Below are positions 53,537-61,180 of a stretch of DNA of 64,000 nt, piece by piece. Each line of letters opens with the position of its first letter. Position 1 is the first letter of the stretch. The position numbers and the translations under genes are program-made. Source of the DNA: Bradyrhizobium sp. SK17 (GTDB taxonomy: Bacteria > Pseudomonadota > Alphaproteobacteria > Rhizobiales > Xanthobacteraceae); assembly GCF_002831585.1 (NCBI RefSeq), contig NZ_CP025113.1, positions 5,843,001-5,907,000 on the forward strand, given 5' to 3'. The notes below the pieces were generated by a model. It saw nothing but the letters and a program-made list of their open reading frames with translations. It ran no database searches and was not told the DNA's origin.

Positions 53537-53893
53537 GCCGGATACCCTCGTTCTTCCTGCTGATGCCCTGAATCGCCGTGACCACTTCGGGGCTCGATAC
53601 GCAAACGCCGAGTCAGTCGATGCAAGAATAGCCGACACTGTGCGACTTCGCACGACGAAGTGCATGAGATCTCAGGACTGATCAGTGCCGCCACGTTGAG
53701 CAAAGCACCACCCGCTTATCTGCGCTGACCCTTGGTCAGACTGGCCGCTTGGCGCCATCAACCCGTGAAGGGTCGGCTATGCGAGCATGCCGCCGCTGCG
53801 GCTGTGCCTACGCGGTGATTGCAGCAACCAGTCCGACACTTCGGGCGCCTGTCAGCGGGGGATGGTCCTCCGCTCGAAACAGGAGCCGGATCG
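53537..53893. other. Gene-free stretch
   Basis: About 357 nt upstream of two divergent units. Two overlapping frames near 53779-53890 contain short Cys-bearing peptides (ACRRCGCAY; DCSNQSDTSGAC), which could be the frameshifted remains of a small zinc protein, but neither frame is convincing. An AGGAG ribosome site at 53881-53885 belongs to the next gene. Confidence 0.4.
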
Positions 53894-54058
53894 ATGTCCC
53901 TCAAGCAAGCGCACGCCTTCGCCTTCAGCCTCGCCACCACGCTGATGGCCGCCATCGTCATCTTCCAGGCCGGCGACGGCACCCATTCGGTAATGCCTGC
54001 CAGCGAGTACGACGGCGACACCGCCGCGATCGTCCATGAGATCGATCCTTTCGCCTGA
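53894..54058 (+). CDS. Small membrane-anchored protein, 54 residues
   Basis: Begins MSLKQAHAFAFSLATTLMAA with one hydrophobic segment (about residues 8-27), then an acidic tail ending VHEIDPFA. The ATG is 8 nt after AGGAG. Function unknown; probably an accessory protein of the element. Confidence 0.55.
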   Translation: MSLKQAHAFAFSLATTLMAAIVIFQAGDGTHSVMPASEYDGDTAAIVHEIDPFA

Positions 54059-54201
54059 CCGGGGGCAGCCCGGCCCGCCAAAGCGGAAATCGGCCGCGAT
54101 TTCCGCTCCCGGCGCACGCGCTCTTGCGCTATACTTCGGCCGCGCCGTGGTGGCGGTGGAAGGCGCGACCGTTAGACCTTGTCCATACGGAGGCCACCAT
54201 C

Positions 54202-54645
54202 ATGATCATCCTCGCAATACTTGCATCCTTCGCCGGGATCGGCCTGCTTTGCTGGCTGCTGTTCACGCTGGCCATCTTCGCACTTCCGACGTTCGTCGGC
54301 GTGGCCGTGGGCGCCTGGGCGCACGGCACAGGCGCCGGCATCCCCGGCGCGATCCTGGTCGGCACGGTCGCGGCGGCGATCACGCTCGCCGCTGGGCATC
54401 TGCTCCTTACCTTCGTTCGGCCCATGTGGCTGAAGCTGATCGTGGCGGCTGCCTTCGTCACGCCCGCGGCGATCGCCGGCTTTTACGCCACTCATGGCAT
54501 CGTCAAGCACCTCATGCCGTCGGACGCGTGGCAGATCACGTTCTCCTTCATCGGCTCGGTCGCGGTCGGCATCACCACGTTGATGCGGGTCGCGGGATTG
54601 GCGGCGGCACCGGCCCCGTCCTCCCGGGACCTTGCGCGGGCCTGA
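54202..54645 (+). CDS. Integral membrane protein, 147 residues
   Basis: Four hydrophobic spans (about residues 2-30, 33-65, 72-95, 107-127) joined by short loops. The ATG is supported by GGAGG 8-12 nt upstream. No family recognised. Its place in the backbone suggests a membrane accessory role. Confidence 0.6.
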   Translation: MIILAILASFAGIGLLCWLLFTLAIFALPTFVGVAVGAWAHGTGAGIPGAILVGTVAAAITLAAGHLLLTFVRPMWLKLIVAAAFVTPAAIAGFYATHGIVKHLMPSDAWQITFSFIGSVAVGITTLMRVAGLAAAPAPSSRDLARA

Positions 54646-55209
54646 TCTTCGTCATCGCCGTCAGGAGGATCAGGGCAGCAGTGGGCGCGGTCGCTGCTGT
54701 CGTCTCGTGTCGGAGCGAAGGGCGTGTGCGGCGTGGATCGACGCTGACCCTCAATGGCGGCCCTTGCAGGAGCGGTGCAGGAGCAATGCCCTCCCTTGGC
54801 GGGGCGTAGGACGTGCGGCGCGGTGATCTCCGGTGTGGCGCTGGAAGGCCAGCAAGCAGCAGCGTCGGCCCGAAGGGTGAAGACCAAGCCGGTGAGAATG
54901 CCGTGGCGCCGGTTTGCCGATGCGTGACTGCCGCCATCTTCTCCGTTGTCTGACCGTACCTCAACCGCTCCAAACGGCCTCTTCAATGGCCTGATCTGGC
55001 CGAAGATCGGCTGCGCCTCGATCGCCTATGACGCAACAGCTGCGTCAAACTTTCTTCCCCTGCCGGCTTCGCCGCCATTCCTCGCGAGACAAGAAAGCCC
55101 TCCTTAGCTGTCATGCCCCTTCGGGGTGCGCCGTCGATCGCCTCCGGCCAACCGATCGCCATCGAGGCCGCAATGGTGCGGGCTCGGGAACGGAAAACGG
55201 AGACTTACA
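54646..55209. other. Gene-free stretch before the DUF736 gene
   Basis: About 560 nt of GC-rich DNA. Several overlapping frames on both strands lack ribosome sites and protein-like composition. A short direct/inverted pattern CCTGCCGGCTTCGCCGCC with CTTCGGGGTGCGCC near 55058-55130 looks like a structured leader. No gene is supported. Confidence 0.4.
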
Positions 55210-55533
55210 ATGGCGACCATCGGCACCTTCAAGAAGACCGGCTCGAATGAGTTCACCGGCGAAATCGTCACCCTCAGCGTCCAGGCCAAGAACGTGCGCA
55301 TCGTCCCCGACCAGCGCGCCACGGGCGAGAACGCTCCCAGCCACCGGGTCCTGGTCGGCCGCGCCGAGATCGGCGCCGCCTGGTCCAAGCGCTCCAACGA
55401 GGGCCGCGACTATCTGGGCCTCAAGCTGGACGATCCCAGCTTCAACGCCCCGATCTACGCGAACCTCTTCGACGACGAGGAAGGCGAAGGCTACTCGCTG
55501 ATCTGGTCTCGCCCGACCCGCCGGGGCGACTGA
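55210..55533 (+). CDS. DUF736 family protein (copy 1)
   Basis: Small beta-rich protein of 107 residues: MATIGTFKKTGSNEFTGEI, then APSHRVLVGRAEIGAAW and LIWSRPTRRG. DUF736 proteins are found almost only in conjugative elements of Alphaproteobacteria. The function is not known. A strong intrinsic terminator follows 13 nt after the stop, so it ends a transcription unit. A second, divergent copy lies at 60830-61177. Confidence 0.88.
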   Translation: MATIGTFKKTGSNEFTGEIVTLSVQAKNVRIVPDQRATGENAPSHRVLVGRAEIGAAWSKRSNEGRDYLGLKLDDPSFNAPIYANLFDDEEGEGYSLIWSRPTRRGD

Positions 55534-55545
55534 GCCACCGAGCAA

Positions 55546-55573
55546 GGCCCCGGCCGGACAGGCCGGGGCCTTT
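55546..55573 (+). terminator. Rho-independent terminator after DUF736
   Basis: GGCCCCGGCC-GGACA-GGCCGGGGCC followed by TTT. A perfect 10-bp GC stem 13 nt after the stop codon. Confidence 0.8.
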
Positions 55574-55657
55574 CCCGTGGCCCGCGAATCAGCTCCGGCC
55601 TTGTTTGCCGTCTGGCGAGCAGCTTGCCGCTCAAAACTGTCGTCATCGCCGTCAGAG

Positions 55658-55672
55658 CGACTAAAATAGTCG
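55658..55672. promoter_or_regulatory. Palindrome upstream of the QseC-like gene
   Basis: CGACTA-AAA-TAGTCG is a perfect inverted repeat 44 nt before the start. The half-site TAGTCG recurs at the promoter of the following QseM-like gene (CGATTATAGTCG, 56055-56066). Probable QseC-type operator. Confidence 0.5.
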
Positions 55673-55704
55673 TAGTTCTGGCAAGCGATCGTCCGTCGGT
55701 GGGA

Positions 55705-55724
55705 GGTGATCATGCATGATCACC
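55705..55724. promoter_or_regulatory. 20-bp palindrome over ribosome site and start codon
   Basis: GGTGATCATG and CATGATCACC are perfect arms with no spacer. They cover the end of the GGAGG ribosome site and the ATG (55716-55718) of the XRE regulator gene. It may be an operator, or an mRNA hairpin that closes the start site. Confidence 0.6.
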
Positions 55725-55970
55725 GCCCGACAATCACGGGCCGCACGCGCATTGCTGGGATGGACGCAGGAGGCGCTTGCCGACAACGCCCGCACATCGC
55801 TGACGGCCCTCAAGCGCCTCGAATCCGAGAGTGGGCTAGTCGTGTATGAGTCGACGCAGGATCAGGTTCGTAGGGCGCTTGAGGCTGCCGGCATCGTCTT
55901 CCTCTCCACAGACAAGGGCGAAGGCGTCCTGTTGCTCCATAACAGAAGCGGCCAGCCGGCAAGCCGGTAG
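55716..55970 (+). CDS. QseC-like XRE regulator of ICE transfer
   Basis: Cro/CI-type protein of 84 residues: helix-turn-helix ARALLGWTQEALADNARTSLTALKRLE followed by a short beta tail (GIVFLSTDKGEGVLLL). GGAGG 9 nt upstream sets the ATG. In ICEMlSymR7A the small repressor QseC controls its own gene and the antiactivator gene qseM; here the next gene is a stand-alone DUF2285 protein, which is what QseM is. Assignment is by size, fold and order. Confidence 0.72.
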   Translation: MITARQSRAARALLGWTQEALADNARTSLTALKRLESESGLVVYESTQDQVRRALEAAGIVFLSTDKGEGVLLLHNRSGQPASR

Positions 55971-56035
55971 CGCCCTTCCAATCGTGGGCCGCCTCGCTTT
56001 GTCGCGTCGTGCCATTGTAATGTCGGCGAAGTGGG

Positions 56036-56064
56036 TTAACCTTTGCGAAACTAACGATTATAGT
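56036..56064 (+). promoter_or_regulatory. Promoter of the QseM-like gene
   Basis: TTAACC (56036-56041) and TATAGT (56059-56064) spaced 17 nt. The -10 box lies in CGATTATAGTCG, which shares the TAGTCG half-site with the palindrome upstream of the QseC-like gene. The transcript would begin near 56071, 12 nt before the ATG. Confidence 0.5.
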
Positions 56065-56082
56065 CGCCCTGTGGAGCCCAAG

Positions 56083-56337
56083 ATGCCACGGTTTCTGGAC
56101 GAACCCCCTGTCAGCCAGATGCTTACGGCCTACGACCGCGAGCATATGGCCCTCTACCTGCGCCTGCTCGATTCTGCGCGTGATGGCGCCGATTGGCGCG
56201 AGGCCGTCCAGATTCTGTTTGGCCTTGACCCTATGCGCGAGCCTGTACGCTGCCGCCAAGTCCATGACACGCACCTAGCGCGAGCGCGGTGGATGACCGA
56301 ACACGGCTATCGCGAGCTGGTCCGCTCTGCGCAATGA
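56083..56337 (+). CDS. QseM-like stand-alone DUF2285 antiactivator
   Basis: Protein of 84 residues consisting of one DUF2285 (RovC-type HTH) unit: MALYLRLLDSARDGADWREAVQILFGL in blocks, then HLARARWMTEHGYREL. In ICEMlSymR7A QseM is a small DUF2285 protein that binds and silences the activators TraR and FseA. The following gene here is a DUF2285-containing FseA-like protein, so the same role is likely. GGAG lies 8 nt before the ATG. Confidence 0.72.
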   Translation: MPRFLDEPPVSQMLTAYDREHMALYLRLLDSARDGADWREAVQILFGLDPMREPVRCRQVHDTHLARARWMTEHGYRELVRSAQ

Positions 56338-56447
56338 GGCGGTGATGCGGTTTCCGCATCACCTGTTGCCGCTACCCATACTTCCCCAAAACAACCTGCG
56401 CGGGAATCCTGATTCTTCCCAAGGTCAAGAACACAGGGAGAACCGCA

Positions 56448-57221
56448 TTGACACCAGATGCGTCTGGCTGGCGCTCGCCCGCTCTCTACGACCATGTCGA
56501 GCGCATCAGCGCATCCGATGTCGCGTGGGAGTGGCTCCGCCGCAACGAAGCTTACGACAGGGATTTCCAGGCACTGACCGCCGCCAAGGGTGATCCGCGG
56601 CCGCTCACCGATAAGATCCGCCAGCGGTGGGGGTTGCGATTTCCCGGTGGACCCCTCGCGGCCCCTCCTGAGGCTGGCGTTTTCTGGCTCCCTCGGGAGG
56701 ACACAAGCACCATCATTCTTGGCGAAGCCCCGGCGAGCGTCTCCACGGATTTTGAACGGCAGCCCGCGATGGCGCCTGCTCGCACCATTACCGCTGCCGA
56801 CGGGACCTATGCGCTCCACGATCTCGGTACCGGTCAGTATGTCCGGCTCGTTCAACCCGCCGACACGCCGGCCGACACGGCGCTTGCCGCACTAATCCCC
56901 CTCAGCCTCGATGGATTCGATCGGCTGGAGGCTGTCGGCCGTCTGCTCGCGGTCCTTCATGGGCGCACCGTTCCGCCGGAGACCCGATTGACTCATCAGC
57001 GTCGCGCACGATTGCGAAGGATGCTGCAATCCTTCGATGGCTATCGCAACGGCGCAACCCAGCAGGAAATCGCCCAAGTTGTGTTCCACATGGCGCCGCT
57101 TGATCGCGACGCTTGGCAAGCATCCTCCACCCGTCACGCCATCAAGTCCCTGCTGCGAGACGCGCGCGCGATGATCGCTGGCGGCTATCGCACGCTGCTT
57201 CGTCATCGCCGGCAAGCCTAG
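56448..57221 (+). CDS. FseA-like activator (DUF6499-DUF2285)
   Basis: Protein of 257 residues. The N terminus has the DUF6499 pattern (SASDVAWEWLRRNEAYDRDFQAL), and the C terminus has a DUF2285 domain (RRMLQSFDGYRNGATQQEIAQVVF, then IKSLLRDARAMIAGGYRTLL). In Mesorhizobium loti FseA is made by ribosomal frameshifting between two genes and switches on the excisionase gene rdfS; here both halves are one continuous frame. The start is TTG, fixed by CAGGGAG 7 nt upstream. Confidence 0.75.
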   Translation: MTPDASGWRSPALYDHVERISASDVAWEWLRRNEAYDRDFQALTAAKGDPRPLTDKIRQRWGLRFPGGPLAAPPEAGVFWLPREDTSTIILGEAPASVSTDFERQPAMAPARTITAADGTYALHDLGTGQYVRLVQPADTPADTALAALIPLSLDGFDRLEAVGRLLAVLHGRTVPPETRLTHQRRARLRRMLQSFDGYRNGATQQEIAQVVFHMAPLDRDAWQASSTRHAIKSLLRDARAMIAGGYRTLLRHRRQA

Positions 57222-57360
57222 CCGAAATTACGCGGTCTGCATTGGGCGATTTTAAACTCCCCCAACTTCGCCCTGCAACTCGCCGGTTCTGCTTCGCCAT
57301 CGTGGCCTTCGTCATCCGCTGATCCGCAGCGGCCCCAACGAACCCACGGAGGCCCGATCC

Positions 57361-57642
57361 ATGCGTCCCGATCTCGCCGTTCTCCCGCCGCGCTACCTGC
57401 GCACGAAGGAAGCCGCCGAATTCCTCAGCCTGTCGGCGCGAACGCTCGAGAAGCATCGGACCTACGGCACCGGCCCGGCCTACCGGAAACTCGGCGGCCG
57501 CGTCGTCTATGCCGTCGACGACCTCCAGGCCTGGGCCGAGCGCGGCGCCGTCACCTCGACCTCCGATCCGCGCGGCAACGTGCTTCCGGCCAAGCGCCAG
57601 ACGTCCGCACCGCCGGCCCATGCCGGCCGCTACGCACGCTGA
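57361..57642 (+). CDS. RdfS-like excisionase / AlpA-type HTH protein
   Basis: Protein of 93 residues with an excisionase-type winged helix: RYLRTKEAAEFLSLSARTLEKHR, then GPAYRKLGGRVVYAVDDLQAWAE. In ICEMlSymR7A the recombination directionality factor RdfS sits downstream of the activator and drives excision. GGAGG lies 10 nt before the ATG. It is 12 nt from repA, so activation here would also raise replication. Confidence 0.75.
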   Translation: MRPDLAVLPPRYLRTKEAAEFLSLSARTLEKHRTYGTGPAYRKLGGRVVYAVDDLQAWAERGAVTSTSDPRGNVLPAKRQTSAPPAHAGRYAR

Positions 57643-57654
57643 CCGGATTCCCGA

Positions 57655-58815
57655 ATGGCGGCGCGACACCGGCCACTTTCGGAGCGCGGACAGCTCGATC
57701 TGTTCCGGGCGCTCCCCGGCGACTTCGCGCCACGAGACGCGCAGGATCTCATGGCCTATCCGTTTTTCTCCCTCTCCAAGTCCCATCGCGTCGCCCCGAT
57801 CGACTTTGCCGCCGGCAATGTTTCGATCCGCGTCGAGGCTGTGCCCGACCACGGCATGGCGACCATCTGGGACGCCGACATCCTGATCTGGGCCGCGAGC
57901 CAGATCGTCGAGGCCCGTGACGCCGGCCTGCGCACCTCGCGGCTGATGGCGGCAACCCCCTACGAAATCCTCATGTTCGTCGGGCGCGGCACGTCGTTGC
58001 GCGACTATCAGCGCCTGAAGGCGGCGCTCGACCGGCTGCAATCGACTACCGTCTCCACCTCGATCCGTCAGCCTGCCGAAGGCCGGCGACATCGCTTCTC
58101 CTGGATCAACGAGTGGCAGGAGCGGACGGATCGTAACGGCAAGCCGGCCGGGATCGAACTGATCGTGCCGGACTGGTTCTATCGCGCAGTTCTCGACGAC
58201 GCGCTCGTGCTGACGATCGACCGCGCCTATTTCGATCTCACCGGCGGACTCGATCGCTGGCTCTACCGGCTGGTCCGCAAGCACGGCGGTCGCCAGCGCG
58301 ACGGCTGGCGCTTCGACTTCCGCCACCTTCATCAGAAGTCGGGCAGCCTGTCGCCGTTCAAGCGCTTCGCATTCGAGCTGCGTGACATCATCCGCCGACA
58401 GCCGCTTCCCGGCTACGTGCTCTCCATCGAGACCGAGATCGGCGGCCGCGCCCTGCTCGCCTTCGAGCCTTCCCCGGCCTGTGGACAGGCTGTGGATAGC
58501 CTCGTGCTATCGGGAACCCGGACTATCGTGCCATCGGGAACCCGAGCCTCGTGCTATCAGGAACCAAAACAGGGCCTAACGCACGGAATCCAAACGGGGA
58601 ATCCGGCCCTTAACTTAGAGTCTAACCAAGAATCTAACTTTGAAGAGCGCGCGCGCGATGTGCAAAAGCTCATCCGCGCCACCGCGCGCAGCCTCGGCAC
58701 GGCCGCCAGGAAGAGCGTCGGAGCCGCCGCAGCGCCTGCCACGGCGCCGGAGCGCCTCGCCCGAGAAGCCGCGCCTGAGCTTCCGCTTCCGCCGCGGTCG
58801 GGAGGTGCGCGATGA
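57655..58815 (+). CDS. repA: Replication initiator protein RepA
   Basis: Protein of 386 residues of the alphaproteobacterial RepA/RPA family: MAYPFFSLSKSHRVAPIDF, then WDADILIWAASQIVEARD, a winged-helix region (TPYEILMFVGRGTSLRDYQRLKAALDRL) and RWLYRLVRKHGG. The C-terminal 110 residues are low in structure; the DNA coding for them carries iterons and DnaA-like boxes, so the origin lies inside the gene. The stop overlaps parA (ATGA). It gives the element a plasmid-like replication phase after excision. Confidence 0.88.
   Translation: MAARHRPLSERGQLDLFRALPGDFAPRDAQDLMAYPFFSLSKSHRVAPIDFAAGNVSIRVEAVPDHGMATIWDADILIWAASQIVEARDAGLRTSRLMAATPYEILMFVGRGTSLRDYQRLKAALDRLQSTTVSTSIRQPAEGRRHRFSWINEWQERTDRNGKPAGIELIVPDWFYRAVLDDALVLTIDRAYFDLTGGLDRWLYRLVRKHGGRQRDGWRFDFRHLHQKSGSLSPFKRFAFELRDIIRRQPLPGYVLSIETEIGGRALLAFEPSPACGQAVDSLVLSGTRTIVPSGTRASCYQEPKQGLTHGIQTGNPALNLESNQESNFEERARDVQKLIRATARSLGTAARKSVGAAAAPATAPERLAREAAPELPLPPRSGGAR
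58480..58650. other. Candidate replication origin inside repA
   Basis: Two DnaA-box-like sites TGTGGACAG (58480-58488) and TGTGGATAG (58491-58499) are followed by three iterons with consensus TCGTGCTATCGGGAACCCG starting at 58502, 58526 and 58549 (periods 24 and 23 nt). An AT-richer stretch with GAGTCTAAC/GAATCTAAC direct repeats follows at about 58605-58640. This is the layout of an iteron origin. Confidence 0.65.
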
Positions 58816-59450
58816 TCATTGCGCTCCTCAATCAGAAGGGTGGCGTCGGCAAGACGACGCTGGCGCTGCATCTCGCCGGCGAATGGGCCGGCAGAGGTAA
58901 GCGGATCACCCTGCTCGACGCGGACCCGCAGGGCTCGGCGCTCGACTGGTCGCAGCAGCGCAACCGCAGCGGTCTTCCACGCCTGTTCGGTGTCGTCGGC
59001 CTGGCGCGCGATACGCTGCATCGCGAGGCGCCGGAGCTGGCGCGCGACGTCGATCATGTCGTGATCGACGGGCCGCCGCGCGTTGCCGGGCTGATGCGCT
59101 CGGCGCTCCTCGCCGCCGACCTCGTGCTGATCCCCGTGCAGCCGTCGCCGCTCGATGGTTGGGCATCGGCCGAGATGCTGGCGCTGCTCTCCGAGGCGCG
59201 CATCTACCGGCCGGAGCTTCGCGCGCGGTTCGTGCTCAATCGCTGCGGCGCGCGCACTGTCATCGCCCGCGAAACGGCCGAGACGCTCGCCGATCACGAT
59301 CCGCCGGTGCTGCGCACCGCGATCGGCCAGCGCGTGATCTATGCCGACGCTGCGCAGACCGGCCGGCTCGCGTTTGAGATCGACGATGACGGTCCCGCCG
59401 CGCGCGAGGTCGCGGCGCTCGTCACCGAGATCGAGAGGATCGCGCCATGA
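58812..59450 (+). CDS. parA: ParA-family partition ATPase
   Basis: Deviant Walker ATPase of 212 residues. KGGVGKTT is at 9-16 and LLDADPQGSALDW at 34-46, followed by VVIDGPPR. The short form without an N-terminal HTH is the type Ib ParA seen on small plasmids and ICEs. It overlaps repA and the next gene by four bases each and is expected to segregate the excised or replicating element. Confidence 0.92.
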   Translation: MIIALLNQKGGVGKTTLALHLAGEWAGRGKRITLLDADPQGSALDWSQQRNRSGLPRLFGVVGLARDTLHREAPELARDVDHVVIDGPPRVAGLMRSALLAADLVLIPVQPSPLDGWASAEMLALLSEARIYRPELRARFVLNRCGARTVIARETAETLADHDPPVLRTAIGQRVIYADAAQTGRLAFEIDDDGPAAREVAALVTEIERIAP

Positions 59451-59701
59451 GCGAGCGGTCCAACCGGGGCGCTTTCGCGTCGCGCCCGGTCGATCCCGAT
59501 ACGTGGATCAAGGCGGCCGATGCGCGAGCTTCCAGCGCGCCGGAGGCGAACAGGTTCACCGCCCGGCTCACCATCGACATCACGCCGGAACAGCGCGGAC
59601 GCATCAAGATCATCGCGTTTCAGCGCGGCGTCACCGTCGCCGACATGCTGCGCGAGCTGCTCGCGCGTGAGTTCCCGTCAACCCCAGGAGACACACAATG
59701 A
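59447..59701 (+). CDS. Small ParA partner, ribbon-helix-helix-like
   Basis: Protein of 84 residues. The second half reads FTARLTIDITPEQRGRIKIIAFQRGVTVADMLRELLAREF in pieces, a strand followed by two helices as in RHH centromere-binding proteins (ParG/ParB2). The N-terminal 45 residues are flexible. Position directly after parA with a 4-nt overlap supports the partition role. Confidence 0.75.
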   Translation: MSERSNRGAFASRPVDPDTWIKAADARASSAPEANRFTARLTIDITPEQRGRIKIIAFQRGVTVADMLRELLAREFPSTPGDTQ

Positions 59702-60219
59702 CCGGCATCGCGGCCTCCCGCATGCGCGGCGGCCCGACGCCGGCCGCGCTCCCGCACGACAACCTCACCCACGTCGAACTGACCTGGGTCGAGAAGAAGA
59801 TCGAGAACTGGATTCGCTTCGGCACGCACGCGCACGAACAGATCCTCGACCGGCGCCGGCGCGCCCTGTCGTTCCGCCCCGGCACGGTCTTCGCCTTCGT
59901 GCGCTGGGCCTCGAACGATTTCGGCACGATCATCTCGCGCATCGACATCGTGCGTGCCGTGTCGCGCGGCGAGGCCTACCAGACGCTGCCTTTCGTGCGG
60001 CCCGGCGGCGACATCCTGCTGAAGATCGAGAACTGGCCCAGGGTCGAGCGCGTGTTGCAGGCGATCGACGCCATCGAGCGTCTCGGCATCGATCCGGAAG
60101 CCGTCTCGCCCGATCACTGGCGCCACGTCCATAACCGACTGACCGCAGGGCATGAGCCGCGCGGCTACACGCTCGACCATCATCGCGCCTTCCTGCTGCG
60201 CCGGAGGGCGGAGCCGTGA
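59698..60219 (+). CDS. DUF2840 family protein
   Basis: Protein of 173 residues. Typical blocks: THVELTWVEKKIENWIRFG, ILDRRRRALSFRPGTVFAFVRWASNDFGTIISRIDIVRA, and the tail DHHRAFLLRRRAE. DUF2840 proteins occur between parA and traF in Rhizobiales conjugative elements. No function is known. Overlaps by four bases at both ends. Confidence 0.83.
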   Translation: MTGIAASRMRGGPTPAALPHDNLTHVELTWVEKKIENWIRFGTHAHEQILDRRRRALSFRPGTVFAFVRWASNDFGTIISRIDIVRAVSRGEAYQTLPFVRPGGDILLKIENWPRVERVLQAIDAIERLGIDPEAVSPDHWRHVHNRLTAGHEPRGYTLDHHRAFLLRRRAEP

Positions 60220-60761
60220 GCCGCGCCGGACTTCTCCTCGCGACGACGCTCGCCGCGATGGGCGTCGGCTATCCGGCGCTCACGCCGATGCCGACCAAAC
60301 TCATCTGGAATGCGTCGGCCAGCGCGCCGATCGGCTTCTATTCGATCGACTTCGACGGCCCGTTCGAAGTCACCGATCTTGTCGCGGTCGATGCGCCCGA
60401 GCCGCTCGCGACGTTCTTCGCCGAGCGCGGCTATCTGCCGAAGGGCGTGCCGCTGCTGAAGCGCATCCTCGGTATGTCCGGACAAACGGTTTGCCGCTCG
60501 AACCTCACGATCACGGTCGATGGCGTCGAGGTGGGCGCGGCGCTGGAGCGAGACCGCGCCGGACGCGAGCTGCCGGTCTGGCAGGGCTGTCGCCGCATCC
60601 ACACCGGCGAAGTATTCCTCATGAACTGGCAAGTCCGTGACAGCCTCGACGGCCGCTACTTTGGCCTGACCTCCACCGACCAGATCATCGGCCGCGCGCT
60701 CCCGCTGTGGACCGATGAGGACGGAACCGGCCGCTTCGAATGGCGCGCACCGACGCGCTGA
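60216..60761 (+). CDS. traF: TraF-like conjugative signal peptidase (S26C)
   Basis: Serine peptidase of 181 residues that matures the conjugative pilin, exported by an N-terminal hydrophobic segment (5-20). Catalytic S36 lies in SASAPIGFY and the general base K82 in LLKRILGM. GTG start at 60216 overlaps the upstream stop (GTGA). It belongs to the repA-parA-DUF2840-traF unit and implies Trb-type mating-pair genes nearby, outside the window. Confidence 0.9.
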   Translation: MSRAGLLLATTLAAMGVGYPALTPMPTKLIWNASASAPIGFYSIDFDGPFEVTDLVAVDAPEPLATFFAERGYLPKGVPLLKRILGMSGQTVCRSNLTITVDGVEVGAALERDRAGRELPVWQGCRRIHTGEVFLMNWQVRDSLDGRYFGLTSTDQIIGRALPLWTDEDGTGRFEWRAPTR

Positions 60762-60829
60762 CCGCTTCGCCATCGGCGGGAGCGGTGCTCGCCGATGGCT
60801 TTCTCAACGCCACCGCCAAGGAAACCACC

Positions 60830-61177
60830 ATGCCACAGATCGGCACATTCACGCACGACGAAAGCGGCTTCATCGGACATCTGACGACGCTGCTGCTGAG
60901 CCAGGACGTCATCATCATCGAGGCCGAACCGTCCGAGGCCGAGAACGCTCCCCAGTATCGCGTCCACGTCTTCGACGGCATGAACAACGAAACCGCCGCG
61001 GAGATCGGCGCCGGATGGAAACGCACTGGCGAGAAGGCCGGTGACTATATCGCGCTGCTGATCGACGATCCGACATTTCCGCATCCGATCCGCGCCAATC
61101 TCTTCCGCGACGATGACGCTGGCGGCGCCTGGTCGCTGCACTGGTCGCGTCCCCGCGATCGTGGCGAGAAGGACTGA
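60830..61177 (+). CDS. DUF736 family protein (copy 2)
   Basis: Protein of 115 residues, a diverged paralogue of the gene at 55210: MPQIGTFTHDESGFIGHL, APQYRVHVFDG, GWKRTGEKAGDYIALLIDDPTFPHPIRANLF, WSLHWSRPRDRG. ATG 60830 follows AAGGAAACCACC. Two divergent copies in one element suggest different partners. Function unknown. Confidence 0.86.
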   Translation: MPQIGTFTHDESGFIGHLTTLLLSQDVIIIEAEPSEAENAPQYRVHVFDGMNNETAAEIGAGWKRTGEKAGDYIALLIDDPTFPHPIRANLFRDDDAGGAWSLHWSRPRDRGEKD

Positions 61178-61180
61178 TCC

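Noticed and set aside
53779..53893. Small zinc-ribbon gene with a CRRCGC start
   Set aside because: Two Cys pairs lie in different frames and would need a frameshift. There is no ribosome site for the first frame.
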